A DNA stretch of 64,000 nt from Austropuccinia psidii. Taxonomy: Eukaryota > Basidiomycota > Pucciniomycetes > Pucciniales > Sphaerophragmiaceae. Shown here piece after piece: positions 55,847 through 64,000 of this stretch; the first letter of the stretch is position 1; each line of letters opens with the position of its first letter. Location: positions 67,597,019 to 67,661,018 of the forward strand of contig JALGQZ010000005.1 of the NCBI GenBank assembly GCA_023105745.1, given 5' to 3'. Position numbers and translations under genes: made by a program. The notes beneath the pieces were generated by a model. It was not told where the DNA came from. It searched no databases and was given only the letters and a program-made list of their open reading frames with translations.

Positions 55847-58800
55847 TAGCTTAGAAAGAAATGAGAAAGATCTAAAAAGGTCCAAGAAAGTGTAAAAATC
55901 CTGTCATTAGTCTATTTTCTGTCTTTTTTTAATAATATAATTTAGTGAAGCAATTTAGCCACTTTCAACTTGCAAATCAAAAATATTGTTGCAATAAATG
56001 CAATTTCCAAAATTTTGTTTCATTTGAAAATGAAAATAGATCATAAAGCATAATATTAAGTTTCAAGAAAGCTTATTCCTTCTTGTTCATTAATTATTCT
56101 ATTTATAAACAAGAAAACACTCACCTGACATGAAATTTAATAGGTATATCAATCAGGAAAGGTTGATTTTGTATGATATACATTTAATTAATTACTCAAT
56201 TAATTAATAAATGTTAGAGTAAATGAATTATGATCTTAATCAAAATTATTAAATAATAATCACACTGGTCAATAAATGTAAAACTAACTACTCTTAATGA
56301 CAAAAACTGAGTCTTCATTGTAAAAACTTCTAGATAAACCTAAAATTACTTTAAATAATGAACTACAAAATTATATATTTTACTTTACTCTTTTATCCTT
56401 TGTAATTTAAATACTATTTCTCTTATTTATCTTAATACTCATAACACACAATACAATTGTATTCTTCACTTCTTATTTGTGTGTTTTCAATCTCTGCACT
56501 TTTTCTCTCTTTTAAGGATTACTGATCATAATTTTCTAAATTCTACTAGCTATGGATTGTAGTAGATTCTCTCTCTAACCTAATTCAAGAAAATATTGTG
56601 GATTATAAATACCATTTTTCCATAGAATTTAGTATTTGAAAGCCTTATCAGCATATCTCATAGTACTTGTTTAAGGTTACCTCTATATTTTCTTGAATGA
56701 AATTTATGAAGGTTTCTGACCCTAGAGCCATTAAAGTTAGCAATAATTAATTCAAAAGAGCTTATTCATTATTATTTATGTTTAAATTTAATGGCTTTAT
56801 CCATTCCCTCATATTCATATTTTCATTTACATGCATTCAATAAAAAATGTTTTTCAGTTCTGGAGGATCTCCATCATCAAGATCATCCCATTGATTCCCT
56901 ATTTGTGCAAACATATTATGAAATATTATTTAGAAAAAAACTCAATACAAAAACCTCTAAATCTCCAGCTTCTTCATCATTTGATTTCATATCTTTTGTA
57001 ATTATTACCATAAACCCTTCAAAATTCCAATAGCATACTCACTTCAGACCCTGAATTTTTTAAGGAATATGTTAAAGCTACACTTACTGCTATAATTAGA
57101 GTCTCAACCCCTAAAATCTGAATTTCCTCTAAAAAATTATACTTTTATATCCTTATATGTTGATAAAAGCTCTAATCATGCAATGAGCCAGTAAAATCCA
57201 CATGCAATGCAATGTCTTTTTTTTTCATAGAATATATAAGATGCAGTAAAGTTTAGTACCTAAATTTCCTTTTATTCACAAGCTCTTCAAAGACTTTTAC
57301 CATTGAAAAAACATAAATATCTATCAATGCACGCCATTTTTTACAATAAAAACATAATTAACCATTCTTTGCAGGCCTTTTTTACAATGCTATTAATCAC
57401 CTATAGATAAGGCCGAAACAACCTCGAAACCCTTTATCTTGTATGAATACCAAATCTTTGGCTCTTTTATTAACATCATTCCACTTGATAATTATTCATT
57501 TTAATATTACCAAACATGAAATAATCCCATGAGTATATGACACAATAAATCCTTAGATAACCGCCAAAATCATACCAATTTTACCCAATTCTGCTCCATT
57601 CCCTTTGGACTCCAATCTTGACGATTGAATTTAAAATTGAATTGAAGGATTTCTTTGTTCAAAGTTGGAAGAATTCTTTAATTATCAATAATTTTGGATT
57701 ATCTAAAATAATTTTGGGAAAGAGACATAGGTGTTACATCCTAATCGTTTGAATTCATCTTCAGTTGAGTTTATTAAGTAATTGTTTGTATAAAGGTATA
57801 GTGCAGGACTTTATTTCCTTGGCTGAATATACAATTCTTCGTATATTTTTTTAAGAAAAAAATATCTCCTTAAATTTAATCATCATGTTCATCTTAAAAG
57901 AGGTGTATATGATATATCAAGCTGATATATAATTGCAAATCTCATGACAGGTTTTTCTTTTGGGCATTGTAAATGATGGGATAAAAGGAGAGCTGTGATG
58001 AGCTTATTTTATTTGGGAATTTCTCAAAGAAACTTTCAACTTTTGTTTGGAAAATGTTGAGCTCCCACAGCTCAATTTGTGTGGGATTTCTCCCCAAAAA
58101 GCCCTAGAATTTTTATGTGGGATATGGAAGGTTTGAGATTCCCTATTGTAATATTTTATTTGAAACCCTATTTATAATTGTATTTATTTCTTATTTTGTT
58201 TTTCAATTCCAACCTTGACGATTTTTAATGATAAGAGCCTATACAAATTACCAAAGATTTATCATCATTGGTTTCAGAAGAGATTAATATTTAATGATGA
58301 GAATAAATTTCAAGATATAATTTTGGGTTTCTGTTGAAAGCTGTAATTAAAATCCGTCTTATTAATGAGAATAATCTGACCCAAAATTCATACCAATTAT
58401 GAATTGTATTAATTCTAGATTTGAAATTGATTGAGGTATTTGTTAGGAGCACATAAGAATTTTGGTAGAAACATGTAAGGCCTTATGGGTTTTTGCCATA
58501 AATTGTTAAAAGAATGTAATTTTTCATTGAAAACTCATAAGGGTTTCCTGGGACCCATTTTCAATTAAAAAATTAAAAATCTTCCAAAAATTGCTAAAAC
58601 AAGTGTTCTTTCTCAAAAATAACCCCCTGACCCATTTTTTCACACATTCTTTTGCATCCCCCCCAAAAAAGGCCAAACACTAATATAATCCCCCTTCCTG
58701 CCCCAAGAATCTTTTTTATCAAAAACACCATTAAAAACCCAATGTCTCAAAGCTTTCCAAGCTCAATTCCTTTTTTAAAAAATACTGCACTTTCCTTCTA

Positions 58801-59405
58801 AAAACCCACCTCAAAACCTCTAAAGTTCTATTGTTTTAACTTCCTTCTTTTATTAACAATTATTTTCAACAACTTCATTTGAGTTTTAACACCTTTCACC
58901 CCCTCTTTTTCATATTTAGGAAGGTTCTGTCTTCATTTCAAACCCCCAAATCCCCCCTTTTCCTTTTTTTTATTTATACAGATTTTTCCCGTAAAAAGGT
59001 GCTTCAACCACCCATTTAAGGTGAATATCAGGCCCTTGAGCTTCTTTGAAAGCATGTGCATAATTTTTCCAGGGCACAGTGGTATGCCATGGCCAACTTG
59101 AGGTTCAATATGACAAATAGCCAAATTGTAATAGGTTTTGATAGGTCTGGGACCCCAAATTACCACAGCAACTTTACCAAAACAGTCATTTAAAGGAATA
59201 TTGACTTTCCCTTCTGACTTTATGCAAGAAGATATGTCAAGAGTACCTCTTAAAATCTTAAACTCAAAAATCCTCAAAATATCATTCCACATCCTGCTTT
59301 CAAAGAATCTAATGAACAAGAAACATCCCAAATTTATCAGATGTCTTAATCACTTCTCATGCCATGGAAATTTCAGGCACAATTATGAAGCCAGAGGGAT
59401 CCAGA
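55847..59405. other. Mostly unassigned; possible MULE 5' end
   Basis: No recognised gene. CCAATCTTGACGATT (57612) and CCAACCTTGACGATT (58210) are a short direct repeat. From 58600 to 58930 the plus strand is C-rich with homopolymer C runs. A minus-strand frame at 58933-59331 (132 codons) overlaps a plus-strand one at 59138-59416. The plus-strand one joins the MULE relic and is the more likely coding strand. MULE terminal repeats could lie here but were not found. Confidence 0.25.
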
Positions 59406-60519
59406 CATTCCTGTAATACTTCAAGATATGTACAAACAATTCAAGAAAATATAGAAAGAAAAACTGCAAGGAAGAAGACCCATTGATGCTCTTATTGACA
59501 CCCTTAAACAGGAAATTTTTATGTGGTCTTCAGCATGGGATACAGAGGAGAACATTACCTCATTGTTTTTCTATAACCCCCTTTCAATGAAAATCTTTCA
59601 AGGCTTTCCTCATGTGACTATTCTTTATTGTACCTATAAATCCAATAAGTAAAAAATTCCACTTTTTAATATTGTTTAGTTCATATTACCAAATAATACC
59701 TTTTCTGGTATTTTTTTATCGATGAAGGTTGAAACTGAACTCTTCTATACTTGTGAATTTCATCAATATATAAGCAAAGTCCTCAAAAATACCAATATTG
59801 TCCCCCCTCTGGTTATTGTTATTGATAGGGGTCTTTTCTTGAAAACTTCCCTTAAGAAACTCTTCCCAGAATCAAAAGTCATGTTATGCATTTGGCACAT
59901 CTAAAAAATTTATCTTCCCAATTCATGAAGAAAATTGGCCATGTGACTTATTGTGAGAATTTAATGGGCCTTTGGAATCAATTAAATCACTCTTAATTTT
60001 AACTTTTATTAAAATTATTGTGTTTGTTACTTACTTTTGGATTTATTTTTTCAGGTTATGTATTCATCAGCTAAAAATTCATTCAAAGATAACTGGAAGA
60101 AGGTTAAAAAGCAAGTCAAAAATCCTATAGTGTTGCAATATTTGGAAGAAATCCTGGCTTACTCTAAAAAAAGTATTATATGCCATCCTGGACCAAATAC
60201 TCTTGTCAACTTGGTGTGGGCTCCACCTCAAGAGTTTAAGGTTCCCATGCCATGGATAAACTATGGCTCCAGGAGTCTACTGGTACTCTCCTGGAGGTCA
60301 TTAGAGCCCTTTACATGGATTTCAAGACCCAATTCATTTAAATCATCAACAGTATCTCCAAAGAAATTATTATCCTTATCCAGAATTTCACTCCACACAT
60401 CTGTGCTCTCAATGGCAAGGTGTCACATTATTCCCTTCAGATGGCCTTTAAAAATTTCAAAACAAAATTCCCCCCAAATGAAAAATGACCTAATAATAAC
60501 ATCAACTATCAAGGAATAA
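59406..60519 (+). pseudogene. MULE (Mutator-like) transposase relic
   Basis: In one frame from 59406: VILQDMYKQFKKI, KLQGRRPIDALIDTL, MWSSAWDTEENITSLFFYNP and a first catalytic block reading TILYCTYKSNK. There, tyrosine (codon 59626-59628) stands where MULEs have Asp. KIPLFNIV and PPLVIVIDRGLFLKTSLKKL (second Asp at 59824) follow, then FPESKVMLCIWHI with the C/H residues of the CxxH-type motif. After a stop and a likely intron (acceptor TTTTTTCAG near 60050) the frame resumes: YSSAKNSFKDNWKKVKKQVK and NPIVLQYLEEILAY. A frameshift near 60185 then leads to WLQESTGTLLEV, ISKEIIILI and the Glu-containing end. The family is FAR1/MULE. Broken by stops and one or more indels. Confidence 0.7.
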
Positions 60520-60944
60520 GCTGCAAGGAGAAAACCCAAAAGGAATTTTCCCAGGGCCAAAGGTTTTAGTTATCAAACTTTCATCTACAGTGGCATTTGA
60601 ATTTAACAGTGAATATTTTTTCACTCTCTGTTTCTTAATTCTTTTCACATTTACTGATTTTCTTTGTAATATTCTTCTCAGAATGGCTATCAAGGAGATG
60701 ATAAAACTGTTGAGAAAGAAATAATCCAAAATTATATTTAATAATATTGGGGAAGGCTTTTCCAAGTATCAATGGCAGAAAACACCCCAATCCTCCAGAA
60801 CTTTCAAGATTCTTTGACTTGAAATGTACTTTTTGATCAAATTCTCAAGAGTCAAGAGGATGAATAATCTTATGAAGACCCATGGTAATGCAAAAATACC
60901 CATAGAAGACTTCAATGAGCCAAAAATGGAGAGAAAAATAAAAA

Positions 60945-61015
60945 TAAAGATCAAGATAAAATTAAAATTAAAAGTAAAAATAAAAATAAAAATAAAAGAG
61001 ATCCATCAAGATTCA
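60945..61015 (+). repeat. AAAATA/AAGT microsatellite-like tract
   Basis: Imperfect repeats of AAAATAAA and AAAATTAAAA. It produces an artificial KIKIKIK frame and has no coding meaning. Confidence 0.6.
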
Positions 61016-61224
61016 AAATAATCAAAAGTCAATCCAAGAGAAAAGGAAGACTCCCATCAAAACTCACAAGCACAAAAACTACAAGCTCACAGTCAATTTC
61101 CCCCCCTCAAAGTATGGAAGTGGATCCATAGTAATATTCTCAAGATTATTAGGCCTCACTATCTAAATCAATCACTTAATCAGATTCACTACCCTATAGA
61201 ACAGTATCCCATCACATTTACAAG

Positions 61225-61520
61225 ACACAAGATCAGAAGGCTGATGTCGGGAGTGAATTTTATGAAGAAATTAAAAATAATAAACACATCTATGAAGCCA
61301 TGAATACTTTAATACCCTCAGTATACACTGATTTGGACAGAATTCAGTGGTATGAAGATTCTGTCCAGGTTCCAAAGAGCAATTAGATGTCCATGCCTGA
61401 TATGGGGGATCAAATTGCAAATAAGTATCAAAGACTAGTTTACTTTCATTCCACAGTTAAATATTTTTTCTTTTTTCCTCATTTATTTCCTCCAAATGAC
61501 AATCCACAAATTTTCATATG
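61225..61520 (+). pseudogene. OTU-like domain relic downstream of the MULE
   Basis: One frame reads YEEIKNNKHIYEAMNTLIPS and LDRIQWYEDSVQVPKSN, then after a stop MSMPDMGDQIANKYQRLVYF and FFFFPHLFPPND. The W..MPDMG..IA..Y..V pattern followed by an FFP block is that of the C-terminal half of OTU-type cysteine protease domains, which are often fused to MULE transposases in fungi. The catalytic Cys region (GDGNC) that should precede it is not visible. Identification is by pattern memory and moderately secure. Confidence 0.4.
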
Positions 61521-64000
61521 ATGTTTTGGATAGCTGTCCTCGTTTTGTTCCCTTGAATGTCATAATTTCTCAAGTTCACACTGCCCCCCCCCATTACTAT
61601 TAATTGGAGATTTCATTCCCAACCACAAGTCCTTGGTTAGCAGATAACTTTGAGACTCAAAGGATTTCATATTTGTTCAATATTTCTCCTTCCTTTCAGA
61701 AAGACCCCACTGTGTTAGAGGTTGATTCAGATATTTGTTTTTATATACAAGCTATGCCAGTTATCCCCATTCTCATTAATACTTATTGCTTAATCCCCAC
61801 CTCAGTAACTTTTTTATATCCCAAATATGGCACTTTTGTACTTGAAAATAGTCATATTGCAAAAATTAAAAACTGTTTTTGATGAAAACACAACTTTTTG
61901 GGCCTTCATTTGTCCCACCCAAAAAAAATCCCAAAATTATGGGCTTCTGATTTTTGATTCTGAAGATTATCCCCTTAATTTCGAGAAAAATATGTGAATT
62001 AATAAGTCAGAAAATTTTCAATTAGTTTTTGAAGGAAAATTGGCCAATTTGGGCATTTGGGGGGAAAATTGAAAAAAATTGGGATCTTGATATCCCACTT
62101 TGGAAAAAATATGGCAAACAACTATAAAATTCCTCAAAACTAAGCCTGAGGAATTTTTTTAATAAATTGTGTCACTCACATGCTTTTAAAAGAACCCTTA
62201 ATTAATTGCATTTTTTATGAATTTTTGATCAAGATCTTTACAGGAGATATAGTAATATAGTACAAAAAGTCAGATAACTGGGTAAAGTATACTTATATAT
62301 ATTACAAACTAATCAAATATTTGATACCAAAATACCATTAAAACCCAATGAAAACTTCATTCTTAAAATAAAAATTACTTATAACCCTTTTTCAACACAT
62401 TATATTTTCTTTTGAACATTCTTTTAAGAATAATAATTTTGGAATAAAGCTTCTGTGGAGTTAATATTTCTACCATCAAATTAAAAAAAATTACTACTAT
62501 ATTAAGAATTAACATAAATTTCATCTTATAAATTTAAAAATACATTTATAGAAACTAATTTTCAAAAGTTGTTTTATTGATACTGTTCCATAATAATTAT
62601 GAAATTATAATCTTGAAAAAAATATTTGGTTTAAATTCCAAGTTATGAATCCAATGAATGAATAATGACATTTGTTTATAGAATAAATATGTTATAATTT
62701 TATCACTTATTAATTTCTAATCCAGAAATATTTAAAAACAAATAAATAAATCTAATTCTTTAGTTTTCTCTTTGTAGTGGTAAATTACTTTTATACTCAA
62801 TTATTTGGAAGAAAAAACTTAAGAAGCTTGGTTTTTTTGATTATTCAAGCCTTTCTAATGAGGAATAAATAATTGAAGATAGGGGAAGTAAACTAAATTA
62901 ATACTCTCTGGGAATCTTCATCGGAGTTCCTCAATAAATGTAATTTTAAATTTTCAGCTCTCCAATTTTAAATTTTAATTACATTAACTGATTTTAGAAG
63001 ACATATTTTTGGTTCAAGCCTTTAAAGTGAATTACATGGAATATATCGGAACTCATACTAGCAATACTTAAGTTGAATTTTGGAATTTTGGTGACCTTTT
63101 AGAAGAAAAATATTTATTTCTCATAGTTACCATATATCTATTGCAATTAATGTAGTTTTTTACAGTTAAAATCTCCTCTATCTTTTCCAAATCCTTTTCC
63201 TCTTATCCCCTTCATAATTACTCAAAAGTTCACTTTATTTTTCATAAAATAAGTTCCTTACCAATAATCTTAACCAATTAATTTATTATTTTAAACAATA
63301 AGTAACTAATTTCATAAATCAATATTTACCCTACATATGTGGAATATTCCTTTTACAAAGTTACTTCTACTTTTTTCAGTTGATTGACCCTCTATGAATG
63401 ATAATTTGAAATCTAGAGATTCTGGATTCATTTATTGTATTCCTTTCAATTCTCATTATTTTTTCCATAAGCTTATTCATCATTTAACCTAATATTCTAT
63501 ATTTGTTCATAAATTAAGTTATCTGTAATTAATCTGTACCATATTTCCTAGGGTAAGGTCAAAAATCTGAATTCAACATAGTTTTATCAATTAAATTCAA
63601 AAGCAGTAAAATTAATCTCATTCTAAATTGATAAATAATTTTTTTCAATAAAAGCAATAATACTATAAAATTGATATAAAATGAATATTTTATTCCTTGT
63701 ATAGCATATGAAGCCTTATGTCTCTTACATAGGATTCATATTAGAAATTAACATTATATCTATGAGCATTTTTGATGTAATATTTCTCTGATTAAATAAA
63801 TAAAAGATAAAAAACAATATAATTGAATAAAATACAGAAAATGTAAGATGTGACTATGAAACTGATGATAATATTACTATTAATCAACAGTACTATGTCT
63901 GTTCTTATGAAATATAATAATAAAATATTATTATAACCACAATTAAATAATTAAAAATCATTTCTTTCACGTGTTAAGCACTACTAGTGATTTTAACAGT
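61521..64000. other. No gene recognised
   Basis: Contains a run of nine C near 61586 and an unplaced 92-codon frame (61604-61882). A hairpin at 62126-62157 has 11-bp arms (AAAATTCCTCA and its complement) followed by T's. Sequence from 62200 to the end is extremely A+T-rich without motifs. The 61604-61882 frame could be a further piece of the MULE/OTU region (TFLYPKYGTF) but is too weak to name. Confidence 0.25.

Noticed and set aside
58933..59331. 132-codon minus-strand frame
   Set aside because: The plus strand here leads directly into the MULE relic; the minus-strand frame has no known motif and a lysine-rich end from simple sequence.
60824..61021. Lysine/isoleucine-repeat frame (KIKIKIK)
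   Set aside because: Translation of an AAAATA-type simple repeat.
62126..62160. Hairpin followed by T-run as a bacterial-type terminator
   Set aside because: All other evidence shows a eukaryotic genome; isolated foldback sequence in A+T-rich DNA.

Overview
This 64-kb window is A+T-rich, low-gene-density eukaryotic DNA made almost entirely of transposable elements in different states of decay. The element proteins (a chromovirus-type Ty3 element, Tc1/mariner, a Tnp2-type CACTA transposase, a MULE with an OTU-like tail, and a Tet-like 2OG-Fe(II) dioxygenase) together point to a basidiomycete rust fungus (Pucciniales). The Gag/Pol and Tet-like proteins most resemble what I remember of Austropuccinia psidii. 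That is recall, not a search. I see no intact host gene, tRNA, rRNA or CRISPR array.

Left part (553-31999). An old minus-strand Ty3-type retrotransposon occupies this stretch. Its 5' LTR is at 30091-31999, followed by a TGG-type primer binding site. Gag/protease relics lie at 27.2-30.0 kb and the N-terminal part of reverse transcriptase at 13.2-14.4 kb. RNase H and integrase relics lie at 2.9-4.8 kb, then a polypurine tract, then the 3' LTR at 553-2786. It has been split by later insertions. One is an 8.4-kb terminal-inverted-repeat element (4838-13225, 3-bp target duplication AAT) that cuts the reverse transcriptase and itself carries a Tc1/mariner copy (5106-6657) and a 550-bp unit repeated three times. 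About 12 kb of further foreign DNA (roughly 14.4-26.7 kb) separates protease from reverse transcriptase. It holds a 50-bp minisatellite, a decayed intron-containing gene, a minus-strand Tnp2 CACTA transposase relic and an open reading frame of about 185 codons.

Middle (33484-42400). A complete, young-looking Ty3 chromovirus lies on the plus strand. It has near-identical LTRs, a perfect 5-bp target duplication (TGTTG), a polypurine tract, Gag, protease, RT, RNase H, integrase and a C-terminal chromodomain. Its reading frames are broken by seven stops and three indels, and all three indels sit at runs of five G. The site just after the 5' LTR is perfectly complementary over 14 nt to the LTR near the predicted transcript start. 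This is the arrangement expected for Tf1/sushi-type self-priming.

Right part (42.4-64 kb). A second member of the CACCATGAG terminal-repeat family (46919-50891, target duplication ATA) is followed by relics of a possible DNA-binding protein gene, a Tet-like dioxygenase (55214-55846) and a MULE transposase with an OTU-like domain (59406-61520). The remainder is A+T-rich sequence in which I recognise nothing.

A recurring theme is that catalytic aspartates in three unrelated elements (Ty3 RNase H, Tc1, MULE) are all replaced by tyrosine, and several stops fit G-to-T changes. This suggests a G:C to T:A transversion bias rather than classic RIP.
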